In this document: piece after piece, positions 1 through 11,092 of the stretch
Layout: every line of letters begins with the position of its first letter
Position numbering within the stretch: position 1 is the stretch's first letter
DNA from: Begonia masoniana
Taxonomy: Eukaryota > Streptophyta > Magnoliopsida > Cucurbitales > Begoniaceae
Assembly: GCA_022432975.1 (NCBI GenBank)
Contig: CM039508.1
Coordinates: 14,817,549-14,881,548 of the forward strand
Reading direction: 5' to 3'
DNA: 64,000 nt
Translations under genes and position numbers: made by a program
The notes under the pieces: generated by a model
What the model was told of the DNA's origin: nothing
Database searches by the model: none
What the model saw: the letters and a program-made list of their open reading frames with translations, nothing else

Positions 1-421
1 AAAAAGGCGATCAAAATTAGCTCCACGTGGCAACGGGCCATTCCAAGTTTTGAAAAGGATCAACGACAATGCTTACTCATTGGATCTACGAGGCGAACAT
101 AACATTTCTTCTACTTTTAATGTTGCTAATTTATCTCCCTTTGATGTAGGATCTGATTCGAGGTCGAATCCTTTTGAGGAGGGAGGGAATGATAAGCTTG
201 AAGAGGTGGATTCTATAGAAGCAAATCAAGAGGATATATCAATGGCTAAAGAGGATTCAATACAACTACCACAAGGTCCATTGACAAGAGCTCGAGCTAA
301 AGCATTTCAAAAGGCTATTCAAAACTTACTTTGTGTTGAAAAGATTGCTCAAAATGAAGAAGGAAATTTTCAACATTATTACACACTTATCGAAGCCTTA
401 AATGAAGAGAATTCAGCTTGA
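1..421 (+). pseudogene. Ty3/gypsy chromovirus integrase C-terminal fragment
   Basis: The frame is open from the left edge to a TGA at 419-421. The visible part is the C-terminal tail of a plant chromovirus integrase: a basic segment, then the motif RINDNAYSLDL, then FNVANLSPFD, then an acidic tail with DSRSNPFEEGGND. The same order occurs in the minus-strand copies at 23461-23922 and 29561-30238, so it belongs to the same broad CRM/Reina-like group. Catalytic integrase, RT and gag lie outside the window. Gene order implies the element's 3' LTR follows. Clade assignment is inferred from motifs only. Confidence 0.8.
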
Positions 422-851
422 GAATATATATTACTTTATGGGCCGATTTGGTATTTGGCTTTCTTAGTTCAAGTTTATTATTTTTGCATAATTATTAGTG
501 TTTTTCCATGCCCAAAGACATGTGTTAATGTGCCAAACGAATTTGGCTATTTTTTGGGTTATTTTAGGGTTTCTTTTATGCCTACTATAAAAGGGGCAAG
601 TTTATCTTTGTAAAAAGAGCTACTATTATTTTTGGTGAATGCATTGTGAGAGTATTCTCCTCTTTGTTCTTGAATGAACCAAACCAAACTCAGCAAGAAT
701 TGATCAACTTGTTGTTTCATTTAGGAGTTGGGGTCTTTAGGACATAGTTTCCTACGGGTTTCTCTTCGATCACCTACTCTATTTCTTAGTTTCTGGGGTT
801 CTTTTCCATCTTTTGAGGGTTCAAAGAGTTTGCACCCAAAGGGTTCGCATC
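422..851 (+). repeat. 3' UTR and partial LTR of the chromovirus at the left edge
   Basis: This noncoding stretch follows the integrase stop. It carries a clear TATA box (TATAAAAG, 586-593), then a segment ending in TGTGAGAGTATTCTCC and TTCTTGAATGAACC, as expected of an LTR promoter and R region. I cannot place the LTR start. At about 852 the sequence changes abruptly into the last 140 bp of the copia LTR, so the gypsy LTR is truncated here. No credible gene lies within it. Confidence 0.6.
586..593 (+). promoter_or_regulatory. TATA box of truncated gypsy LTR
   Basis: TATAAAAG sits in a T-rich context about 165 bp after the integrase stop. It is the most canonical TATA box in this part of the window and would start transcripts near 620. 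Those transcripts would run into the copia element downstream because the two LTRs are fused. Confidence 0.5.
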
Positions 852-991
852 ACGTAGGCTGGTTGAGGAACTGCGTTAACAACCTCCTATCTCATTTATT
901 TCCGCATATTTATATTGTTCGTCATTGCATTCATTATCGGTGTCGCACGTAACACCCTGTGTGACACCGCATAACTAATCGTAATCTTTCA
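852..991 (+). repeat. Remnant of copia 5' LTR (3' end only)
   Basis: From ACGTAGGCTGGTTG onward this matches the last ~140 bp of the complete 3' LTR (about 9518-9656), including GTAACACCCTGTGTGACAC and the terminal CTTTCA. The first ~850 bp of the LTR are absent and replaced by gypsy LTR sequence. The CA terminus at 990-991 is followed two bases later by the primer site. Confidence 0.85.
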
Positions 992-993
992 AT

Positions 994-1005
994 TGGTATC
1001 AGAGC
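994..1005 (+). other. Primer binding site (tRNA-iMet), copia element
   Basis: TGGTATCAGAGC is complementary to the 3' end of plant initiator methionine tRNA, the standard primer for plant copia reverse transcription. It lies directly after the LTR terminus, which fixes element orientation as plus. Confidence 0.9.
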
Positions 1006-1061
1006 TGGTCACTTCTGTTTATTAAGCGGGATCAGCGGAACAAGATTATAGCTCGTGTGCG

Positions 1062-2785
1062 ATGGACTCTATGAAAGAAGGAGGTTCTATAATGCGTCTG
1101 TCATTGTTGGATAGGAGTAATTATACTTATTGGAAAGCAAGGATGAGGGCATTCATTAAAGCTATTGACGAGAAGGCTTGGAGATCTATTTTAACAGGTT
1201 TGAATCATCCTATTGACACTACTGCAGAAGGTATTATTTCTCCAAAACCCGAAGAAAATTGGACAGTAAATGAAGATGCTTTGGCACACAGCAATTCAAA
1301 GGCTCTAAATGCTATCTTTAATGGCGTGGATCCAATTCAGTTCAGACTCATCTCCATATGCGAATCGGTAAAAAGGGCATGGGAAATTCTTTAAACCACC
1401 TATGAAGGAACATCTACGGTAAAGTTGTCTAAAATGCAAATGTTAACCACTCGATTTGAGAATTTAAAGATGCAGGAAGATGAGACTATTGGCGTGTTCA
1501 ACGCTAAATTATGTGACATAGCTAATGAAGCGTTTGCTCTCGGTGAGATATTTTTCGAAGAAAAGTTTGTAAGAAAAACTTTAAGGTCTTTGCTACAACG
1601 ATTTGCCTATAAAGTCACTGTCATATAAGAAGCCAAAGATGTCTCTAAAATGAAGATAGAAGAGTTGATGGGATCTCTTAGAACTTTCGAGATGAATCTT
1701 GGAGGAGAAACCGAAATAAAGAAGGCAAAGGGAGTTGCTTTTAAAACAAAGGTACAGAATTACAACAAGCATGATGAAGATGACTTAGAGGAATCTCTAG
1801 CCCTGCTATCAAAGAATTTCAGCAGAGTTATGAAGAGATTTGGAAGAAATACTTGCAATGTCAGACAGGGTGTCACAAACTTTAAAAATGGTTCTTCATG
1901 CAACAAGAAGCACAGAGAAGAAACTTATGTATCTGATCAACCATTTAAGAACAAAGGCATTTAGTGCAGAGAGTGTGAAGGTTTTGGGCATATACAAGCA
2001 GAATGTGCTAATACCTTAAAGAAAAAGAAGAATTCTCTGAATGCAACCTAGAGTGAGGATGAGTTAGAAAAGGAAGATAAATTTCAGAGCAACCATGTGG
2101 CACTTGTTTGAAAGGCAGAACGTGAAGAAAATGATGGTGTTATACACGGTGTCACAAACAGTTTTTCCAATAGTAGTGATGAAGACGAAGAACCAGTTAC
2201 AGAAGAAGATCTTATTGAAGAATAAAAGTTTTTGCATGAGAAATGGACCGAGCTTGTTAAAGTAAATCAGCTTCTACACATTCATATTTGAAATTTGAAA
2301 GATGAAAAAAATGTTCTTCAAAATGTTATTGATGATTTGGAGACCAAGCTGAAAACGAGTCAGGATAAAGTTAATAATCTAACCAATGAGATAAGTCTCA
2401 TGAAAAAGAATGTCAAAATGCTGAATTCGGGTTTGTCTAAACTGGATGATATTTTACGTCAGCAAATCAAGTGCAAATCGATTTGGATTGGGGTTCAAAG
2501 GTGAAAGTTTAGTTTCAAAGACTGTAGCAGTAAATGAGAATCGCTCTGTGATGAAATTTGTAAAGGAAAGTCTGGTGTCACAGCCAGTGTCAGACAAGGG
2601 ATTTGATTACAAAGGAAAGCAAGTTGCAAACAGAATGCCAAGAACTTACAAAAAATCGAATTTCTATAACTTCTATCATGCCTCAAGCAGTAAAGGTAAC
2701 AAATATGTTTCTGTATGTCATTATTGCCAACGCCGTGGTCATATTCTCCCTAAATGCTTCACTTATCTTGCTGACCTAAGACTAG
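1062..2785 (+). pseudogene. gag: SIRE-type copia gag (nucleocapsid), degraded
   Basis: Capsid/nucleocapsid part of a Ty1/copia polyprotein. The first ATG after the primer site opens with LDRSNYTYWKARMRAFI, the usual start of the plant copia gag (UBN2-like) domain. It continues through KRAWEIL, a TAA at 1392-1394, then TTRFENLKMQEDE in the same frame. A first zinc knuckle (C-X2-C-X4-H-X4-C, CRECEGFGHIQAEC) lies just after a TAG near 1962. A Lys/Glu-rich coiled coil spans 2295-2460. After a frameshift near 2450-2490 a second CCHC knuckle (CHYCQRRGHILPKC) sits at 2716-2757. At least seven in-frame stops and one frameshift make it nonfunctional. A two-knuckle gag with a coiled coil fits the SIRE/Maximus clade. 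Confidence 0.85.
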
Positions 2786-4102
2786 GTACTGTTAGAAATG
2801 CTTCCTCTTACAGATTCCCTTATCAGAAATGGGTGATGAAATCAAGTTTGAAGTGTAATGTTACACATCTTTCACTAAAGGCAATCGGAACCAACGCATG
2901 GTATTTTGATAGCGGATGTTCTAGACATATGACAGTGAAAAGAGATATTTGAAGGATATTATACCCAAATCCGTGGGAAAAGTAACATTCGGCAACGGTG
3001 TCTCAGCGGATGTCATTGGAAGGGGAATGTTGAATGTTCCTGGTTTACCAAAGTTGAGTAATGTTTTATTGGTAAATGGTATGAAATCTAATCTAATCAG
3101 TATGAGCCAGCTTTCTGATCAAGAATTGAATGTGCAATTCACAAGTGAAAAATGTGTGGTGTCCGATCAAAACAACAAATGTGTTATTGAAGGAGTTAGA
3201 TCATCCGACAATTGCTATCTTATTTCTTCCTCATCTACCTGCCTTCGGTCGAGTATGGAAGATACTATTTTATGGCATAGAAAATTAGGACATGTTAATT
3301 TCAGAATGCTTGAAAAGATTATTTCGAAAGGTTCTGTCTGGGGAATTCCTATATTAAAGTTTGATGAAGAAAAATTATGTGGACCATGTCAAATCGAAAA
3401 GCAAACCAAGGTGTCACACCCGATGTCACAGTCATCCACAACTACACGGGTACTTGAATTACTCCACATGGATCTAATGAGGCCAATGTCTGTTGAAAGT
3501 ATTGGAGGAAAACGGTATGTCTTCATTACTATTGATGATTTTTCACGCTACACATGGGTGGAATTTCTTAGAGAAAAGTCAACACTTTTAGAACCTTCAA
3601 ATCAATGTGTACTTGACTTCAACGTGAAAAAGATTGTGTTATCTTGAAGATTATTCGAATTCGCAGTGACCATGGAAGAGAGTTTGAAAATTCTGATTTC
3701 TCTGATTTTTGTAAACACCTAGGGATTGCTCATGAATTCTTGGCACCAAAGACTCCTCAACAAAACGTGATCGTTGAGAGGAAGAATCGTACATTCGCTG
3801 AAATGACTCGAGTAATGCTACATGAAAGGTATGTTCTTCAAAAGTTCTGGGCTGAAGCTATGAGCACTGCTTGTTATACCATAAATCGTGTGTATAGAAG
3901 TCGCAAAACTTCTATGACACCCTATGAGATATGGAAAGGTAAAACTCCGAATATCAATTATTTTCATCCGTTTGGCAGCATTTGCTTTGTGTTGAATGGC
4001 AGGGAACACAGGGGGAAACTAGATCCTAAGAGTGATGAGGCTATCTTTCTCGGTTATACTACAAATAGTTGTGCTTATCGAGTTTACAACAAAAGAACTT
4101 GA
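2786..4102 (+). pseudogene. pol: Copia protease and integrase, degraded
   Basis: The retropepsin-like protease active site DSGCSRHMT begins at about 2908. A frameshift follows near 2950, after which the frame continues with GKVTFGNGVSADVIGRG. The integrase zinc-binding domain is visible as H-X3-H (HRKLGHVN) and C-X2-C (CGPC). The catalytic core shows D in HMDLMRP, D in RSDHGREF and E in VERKNR, so the DDE triad is retained. A frameshift at about 3640 splits the core between its first and second acidic residues. The core ends with FLGYTTNSCAYRVYNK before a TGA at 4100-4102. Copia order PR-IN-RT is preserved. The element is inactive because of the breaks. Confidence 0.88.
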
Positions 4103-5959
4103 ACTGTTATCGATTCTGCAAACGTTCAAGTAGACGACTCTCTGAACACAACATATAATCCGAAAGAAGATGCAAATCAGATTTCAAACAATGAAGGCAC
4201 TCGTGTTCCATCCGGTGTCACAGATGGTGTCTCAGGCGGTGTCACAGATCAAACCGAGACAGTTGATGAAGTAGAAGTGTCTACCTTATAGAACAGGCCA
4301 CCGTCTACACGTGTTCAGAAGAATCATCCTGCAGATGAGGTTATGGAAGTTTGAATGATGGTATACACACCAGAGATAAGCCGAGGGTAAATTATCGAGA
4401 AATGATTCAAATGGCATGCTTCACATCAACGATCGAGCCTAAGAATGTGAAAGAAGCATTACTAGATGAATACTGGATCGAAGCAATGCAATAAGAACTC
4501 AGCCAATTCTCCTGCAATCAAGTTTGGGATTTAGTAACGTGTCCTCCCGATGTGAATGTTATTGGTACTAAGTGGATCTTCAAGAACAAGAGTGATGAGC
4601 ATGGCAACATCACTTGTAACAAAGCTCGACTAGTTGCTCAAGGGTATTCTCAAACTGAAGGTATTGATTTTGATGAAACTTTCGCTCCGGTTGCTCGTCT
4701 TGAATCTATTCGGCTTTTATTGTCTATTGCTTGTGTTATGCGGTTCAAGCTCTATCAAATGAATGTGAAGAGTGCTTTCCTCAATGGGTTTATTAATGAA
4801 GAGGTTTATGTTGCTCAACCAAAGGGTTTTGAAGACCCTCATCATCCCGAGCGTGTTTATAAATTGAAAAAGGCATTATACGGGCTTAAACAAGCCCCTC
4901 GTGCGTGGTATGAACGACTCACGCAATATTTATTAACCAAGGGATATGAGCGAGGGGGAGTAGATAAAACCCTTTTCGTCTGCCTGTGTCAAAGGTCAGT
5001 TCCTACTTGCTCAAATTTATGTTGATGATATAGTGTTTGGCTCGGTGTCACAGGCGATGGTGGACGAGTTTGTAGCTCAAATGACCGGAGAATTCGAGAT
5101 GAGTATGATAGGAGAACTCACTTATTTTCTTGGACTTCAAATTCAGCAAGAAACAAATGGTATTTTTATCTCTCAAGCCAAATATGCCAAGAATTTATTG
5201 AAAAAATTTAAGCTCGAGAATGCACACCCAAGTAAAACACCCCTTGGGACACATGAGAAACTCTCCAAAGATGAGAAGGGAATTGCTGTTGATTCACGAT
5301 TATATAGAAGTATGATTGGAAGTCTATTATATCTAACTACCAGCCAAACAGATATTTGTTATAGCGTGGGTTTATGCGCTCGATTTCAAGAAAATCCGAA
5401 GGAGTCACATCTAGTGTCAGTCAAACGGATTCTCAAATATGTTAGTGGAACAACGGACTATGGTATATGGTATTCATTCAACTCTAATGCAAATCTGGTA
5501 GGTTATTGTGATGCTGACTAGGCAGGAAGTTCTGATAATCGAAAAAGCACTTTGGGTGGATGTTTTTATGTTGGACACAACTTGGTGTCATGGTTTAGCA
5601 AGAAGAAAAACTCTATTTCTCTATCTACTGCCGAGGCAGAATATATTGCAGCAGGTAGCAGCTGTACTCAGCTTCTCTGGATGAAACAAATGATGAAAGA
5701 CTATGGTGTCACACAGGGTGTCATGACCCTCTACTGCGATAATCTGAGTGCAATCAATATTTCTAAAAATTCGGTTCAGCATTCACGGACAAAACATATT
5801 GATATATGACATCATTTTATTCGATCTCTTGTGGAGGACAAAGTTATTAATTTAGAGCATATGGTGATCGAAAAACAGATTGCTGATATTTTCACCAAAG
5901 CATTGGATGGTGTAAGATTTGAAGAGTTGAGGTCTGCCCTAGGCCTCTATATTATGTAA
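4103..5959 (+). pseudogene. pol: Copia reverse transcriptase and RNase H, degraded
   Basis: After a ~450-bp low-similarity linker, RT is recognisable from [14 protein letters not shown] through [25 protein letters not shown] and [14 protein letters not shown]. The first catalytic aspartate of this family is Asn here (QMN). A frameshift near 5000 separates this from YVDDI (about 5019), which carries the other two catalytic Asp residues. RNase H follows: YCDAD, a TAG at 5519-5521, SLSTAEAEYIAA, LYCDNLSAI, RTKHIDI, then a TGA at 5807-5809 and DIFTKAL, ending at TAA 5957-5959. Stops, one frameshift and the Asp-to-Asn change all argue for inactivity. Confidence 0.9.
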
Positions 5960-6378
5960 GTCGTTTATCGTTTTTATTTATATATATATTAAAAAAAAAA
6001 TCGCCACGTGCTTTAGGCGTTTATTTTTTTGGGACGATCTACTTTGTGTTACTCACCCCCTGATCATTCTTGATAATATTTTTCTATGGAGTAACACCGT
6101 GTGTGACATACAAATCTCGGATATTCTTATGAAAATCGAATGATTATTCTCGGAGAAGATTGAAGCAGCATTATTGGACTTATTTCCCAACTTATGGAGA
6201 TCTGAATTATTCCTCAAAGATTCATTACACTGATTTATGGAAATTTGGCAGATTATCGAATTTATTTTCCAAAATCTACTAAAAATCTTGAATTTTCTTT
6301 ATTGTGACTTGATGGCTATTTATGGAAGAGGATATTAACTTATTTCAACTTTAAGAGATTTCCAGAACTCTCTCTCTC
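5960..6378 (+). other. Copia pol/env-like spacer
   Basis: This is noncoding sequence between the pol stop and the extra ORF. It holds a short TA run at about 5979-5990, an A tract, and one copy of the element's recurring GTAACACCGTGTGTGAC motif at about 6091. I see no gene. Confidence 0.5.
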
Positions 6379-7625
6379 TTGCTTCTCTCTCTCAAAATGG
6401 TCATTATCGAAGAGGTTATCGACGAGCAAATTTCAGGCAATATTTCAGTGAATGTTCCAGAGGTAATGCCGAGTTTGAATTCGGCCATCGTGATTTTTTC
6501 ACCTTCTTCACCGATTGTAAAACCCTTTGTTACTAAAAGGGTTATTACAAAAATCACCGAAGTCGTCCCAATACGACAGGTTGACTCGTCAGGGGCTCAA
6601 CGAAAGTTTCAAAAATCCAGTGGTGACAAGTTCAAGACGAGTTCAGTGCCGCTCAAGGCACCAAGAAATTCAAAAGTTACTACGGCCTCAAAAGGTAAAA
6701 GGCTAAGAATTGAAAAAGAATCCTCTTCATATAGCTCTAGGCTTCAAGAAGCCGTCCTGGAAATAAACACAGATGATGAAGAAGTTTTCGTGGGAAAAAC
6801 ACCAGAAAATCCAACCCACAAATCCTACAGAATAGCTGTTCCGAAGCATTCAAAATTTTCTACTCCAAAGGCCTCAAAATCCTCTGCTCCCAAATTATCC
6901 AAACACACTGCCTCAAAGTCCTCTAAGCCCTCTGCTGAGAAACTTCAAAAGCCTGCCATTGTCTAAACACCAAAATTAAGTCCATCAACAGTTCCAAAAT
7001 CCAAAAAATAGAAGACCAGTGAAGATTCTGTTTCTAGAAGCTCTCCAAAATCCAAATCTGCACAGAAAGGTGAGTTCAGTAAAAAACCAAGTAAGAATTC
7101 TTTAAAAGTTTCGAATGAAGATTTCAAGTCTCGATTACATGCTAGCCACTGGTTAAATTTCTCTCAGAGAAATATTTGGACAGAACGAAAAATTCATGAA
7201 AGTGATTTTTCCCAATGTGAAGCCCTGGTATATCATTTAATAAGTCTGGGTTTAGAGAAAACGTTTAGAAGTATCAATCCTTTTGTTTGGAAGATTATTC
7301 AAGAATTCTATTATAATATAGATTCGGATGTGAAAAACCCAGCCCATTTTGATTTGAGCCGGGTATTTGTTCGAGGCCATTTCCTTAATTTTACCCCTAC
7401 AATCATTAATGATTATTTGGGCTTAAAGATGACTGACTCCAACAAATTTGTGCCTGATTATAATAAAATTATCTTTGATGTCACTGGGGGTGTCAGACAC
7501 ATCTAGCCCCGTGGAAAAAACTTCCCGGCTTCACAACTCTCGGTCAAGTATGGATTACTTCACAAAGTTGATACCATTACTATCTATACGATATAAAGAT
7601 ATCATATTCGGTATGAATATATAAG

Positions 7626-7706
<81 letters not shown>

Positions 7707-8169
7707 ACGAATCTGTGACTTCGCAATGCGAAATTGGTTACCTACATCCCATGGCACTGGGATAAACAAATCAATGGCAGTATTACTTTTCAAAATTGGA
7801 AATTCAGTACCCTTTGATTTTGGAAGCCTTGTATTTGATCAAGTTATGAAACATGCAGAAAGGAAGAATGAAAGGTTAGCTCTTCCATTTCCCTCTCTGA
7901 TTTTTAGTATGTTAACTGCTCAACAATCTATCACTAGAGAAAATGAAGAACTATATGTTGAGAAAGAGGAAATTCAGATAAGCTATAAATTAAGGATGGG
8001 GGAGCACGAAAATGATTTGGAAGGGTTTGTTGAAGGTATGTCCATATCTGAGTCAAACACCGACTCTGCTTTCTTGGCCCGAACTGTAAAATTCTTGGTA
8101 GGCACAATAAAGTCATTGTCTATTCAGTCCCAGAGGGTGTGCCAGTTAATACTGATGCTACGAATTTAA
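6379..8169 (+). pseudogene. Extra (env-like) ORF of SIRE-type copia element, interrupted
   Basis: SIRE elements carry an additional ORF downstream of RNase H. Here a Ser/Lys/Pro-rich basic N-terminal part (6379-6966, with repeated APKLSK/ASKSSK-like blocks) ends at a TAA. The same frame then resumes with ASHWLNFSQRNIW, VFVRGHFLNFTPTIINDYLGLK and a stop near 7503. A (TA)n tract at 7626-7704 breaks it. A third block (7726-8169) resumes with LPTSHGTGINKSMAVLLFK and VFDQVMKHAERKN. The middle and last blocks resemble what databases call the putative plant transposon protein domain. No signal peptide or convincing transmembrane segment is visible, so calling it an envelope is not supported. Nonfunctional as it stands. 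Confidence 0.7.
7626..7704. repeat. TA dinucleotide microsatellite in the env-like ORF
   Basis: About 79 bp of almost pure TA with one C interruption near 7639. It splits the extra ORF of the copia element between two recognisable coding blocks. Confidence 0.95.
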
Positions 8170-8650
8170 TTCTACATATCTAATGGGGTTGTTGAATGAT
8201 TTTTACTGTGGTGTCTCACTAAACTACTGTTCTAATTTGTCTATTCTCTGAATATTTTTCTTCTTCTGGATAATTTTCTTTTGCTGGTTGGATCTTATGC
8301 TTTGACTATAGTACTTATATGATGATTCTCATACTTCTCTGGATATTCCTGATATTGGTTATTTTCCTATGGTGTTGCTGGTGTTTATACTGACTATTTC
8401 GGTAATTATCTGGTGATGTTACTGATTTTATGGTAAGTGTTATTCTCTTATATATATATATTTATGTCTTTTATGACAAAAAGGGAGAGTATTTTGGTGA
8501 TATGTATGGTTGGGTGATATGTATGGTGATATGCTCTGCTCTCTGATACTATATGATGATATGATGATGAGTGATATTTTTATGATGTTTGAAGTCACAA
8601 TTCAGGGGGAGTTATTGAAACTCTGTGTTATAATGATTTTGCCAAAAAAT
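8170..8650 (+). other. Copia 3' untranslated region with an extra purine tract
   Basis: TG- and AT-rich noncoding sequence before the 3' LTR. GACAAAAAGGGAGAG at about 8476-8490 and GGGGGAG near 8606 resemble additional polypurine tracts, which long-3'-UTR SIRE elements often have. No gene is apparent. Confidence 0.5.
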
Positions 8651-8665
8651 ACCAAAGGGCGAGAT
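8651..8665 (+). other. Polypurine tract, copia element
   Basis: ACCAAAGGGCGAGAT immediately precedes the TG that starts the 3' LTR. The tract is purine-rich with two C interruptions, so it is slightly decayed. Confidence 0.65.
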
Positions 8666-9656
8666 TGTAAATGCAAAGATAATTCATATAAGTTGGCAAT
8701 GATTTTTTGGCAATATTTATATATATATTTATGGAGATAATATGTTTTTTCAAATTAATAATTTATTTCTTGGTGATCAAGAAATATTGCATTCTGATTA
8801 TTGGATGGTTTCATATTAACAATCATGAAGATTTTGTGGAAGAGAAAAATAAGGAAACAAGAATAATAGGAAAGTTATTGAAAAAGCTAAAGGCACTTGC
8901 TTCTTGGAAAACTTTATTTTGGTAAGCCGATTTGATGGAGATTTGGTGAAATTTGTTAGGCTTCGAGATAACATGAATCGTGGGATGCTTACCTAAATTT
9001 TCGGAGCCATATCAAGAAAGTTAGAGATACTTTCCTAAAGTGTCACACGGTGTGTCACTCAACCGTGGGATGCTTACCTAAATTTTCGGAGCCATATCGA
9101 TTTATTGAGTGTGTTGTGTATTGCATCCGAAGACAACGTGTTGGTGTTCCAGACGGTGTCCCAGGAGGCAATCTTTCTTTGTTCTTCATTGAAGCTCAGT
9201 CTCGGGAGGAGGCTGCATCCGAACTCGGGAGGAGTTCTGTTTTTAGACAAGGGGAGCCTGTCACTTTGATCGTAGGCGAGGGGATCTTGCCATAACACGG
9301 ATTCGGGAGGAATCAACAACAATGGGATCTTGTTGTTTTCTAGATCTCGGGAGAGGTCGATCTAAAGTCGAGGGGATCTCGCAAAAACAGTTTCCTTGGG
9401 GAAGTTAGGTAGAGGCGGCAACAAAGATAAAAGGGAGTCTTTATTTGTATAAGTTCGATTGTCTTGTAACTTTGTGAACTCAAAGAAATATTTTTATATC
9501 TGGGCGTGGCCCCGCAGACGTAGGCTGGTTGTCGAACTGTGTTAACAACCTCCTATCTCATTTATTTCCGCATATTTATATTGTTCGTCATAGCATTCAT
9601 TATCGGTGTCACATGTAACACCCTGTGTGACACACATAACTAATCGTAATCTTTCA
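8666..9656 (+). repeat. Copia 3' LTR (991 bp)
   Basis: It starts TGTAAATGCAAAG directly after the polypurine tract and ends ATCTTTCA. Its last ~140 bp match the 5' LTR remnant at 852-991. The middle contains several CTCGGGAGGA-like repeats (9200-9350), TCTTGTAACTTTGTGAACTC and GGCGTGGCCCCGCAGACGTAGG near the R/U5 end. It also holds a 35-bp direct duplication (8979-9013 and 9064-9098). No target duplication can be tested because the 5' end of the element is lost. Confidence 0.85.
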
Positions 9657-10772
9657 CAAACCATTAAAAATTCATCAACCACGGTTTAAAACTCATTTCA
9701 ATGATTAAATCAATATAATGCAATTTCAAAGAAAATCTGCATTATTTAAATACACGCTTTAAATTCATTCTCCACAATTAGATAATTCCAATGCATTATG
9801 GTAAATATGCACGATTTAAAACCATCTTTTCTCAAAACATCCAATGCCATTTTTTTAACATTCAAATTGATATGTCAAAAAATGCAATTCACTCTAAACT
9901 GACTCATTTGACCGTAATCCACCACTACAGTTCCTGGGCTTTCTCCGGTAGGGCTGTAGAACCCCTTTTATCTTATTCTTCTCGAGGATTTAGGAATTTT
10001 CAACCCAAGAAAGATGTTTTGCATAAGACTCTCAATCATTTTCATAGTCATATCCATCACACATGAAGAGGCATGTCCAGCCTAATGGGTTCTTATGTTA
10101 CCACGGCTTCCAACTTACTCATTCCTAAATGCATGCTTTAAAACAATTATAAAGCAATGATATGTATGTTTAAAACGATGCAACTCAACACTCATGCAAT
10201 TGATAATTGAAATCAATATGCTCAATTTAATGAAAATTGTCGTTTTCGAATTTTTTTTGTTTCCATATTTCTTAAAAATCAGAAATATACAAGTCAATTA
10301 CTTCACAAAACTGAAATTAAACCATTCAATAAAAATTGAATTTAAACAAACTTAACAATTCAATATAAACAATCGATTTTGAAATTCTTCGTTTTAGCAT
10401 TTCAATAAAACTGAAAATAAATGATTTTCACAATTCATTATTTGCTTTTCATAAAAACGATATCAAAATCTCACTTCAATATATCCAATATCAATCAAAT
10501 TCCAATAAAATGTATTATATTCAGATCCAAGACAGTAATTAAAACTATCTCCACCTATCAAGGTAATAAAGTTTAATATAACTATTCTAATCGTTAGAGA
10601 TATTTACCGTATGTCGATTCCTCCACTTTTTTCACAAAGATCCATCGAGTCTATCAATTTTTAACCAAAACGTTCCTCTCATTGAGCTGAACAACTTTCC
10701 CTAAAGGACGGATTGATGAATCTTACTTTTTCCCCTCCCTTTCTTTCTCTTTTCTTGTAGGTTTCTTCTCTA

Positions 10773-10817
<45 letters not shown>

Positions 10818-11092
10818 CCTCCTTGATTCTTCTTCTTCTTCACGTAATGGGTTTGCCACATAACCCTTTTCAAATAGTAAATCCTATGCAAAAGACCATT
10901 TAACCATTTAACCATTTAACCCTTTGATCTTTGATTATTTACCATAAAACCAAACTTAATTAATCCTTAACCCACAATAACTTTAATCTAATCCATTAAT
11001 CTTATCCTAATTAGATTAGTTGTAATCTAATTTTTTTAATTTATAAAAATCTGAAATCGTATTAATTTTTATCTTTAAAATTTCAAACCATT
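9657..11092 (-). repeat. Probable truncated LTR or AT-rich TE remnant
   Basis: Between the copia 3' LTR and the start of Galadriel-like coding sequence lies AT-rich noncoding DNA with a (CT)n tract. Its right edge, AACCATTACA, is an LTR-like minus-strand start (TGTAATGG) abutting protease sequence. A conserved-looking block about 9920-10110 (TAGGGCTGTAGAACCCC, then a pyrimidine-rich part) resembles intron-like parts of the other LTRs here. Its left end has been cut by the copia element. No gene is credible. Confidence 0.4.
10781..10818. repeat. CT microsatellite
   Basis: About 26 bp of pure CT followed by imperfect CT/TTTCT sequence, inside the AT-rich block. Confidence 0.9.

Noticed and set aside
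728..952. Short plus-strand reading frame rich in Leu/Ser
   Set aside because: It crosses the gypsy/copia LTR junction and has no recognisable protein feature.
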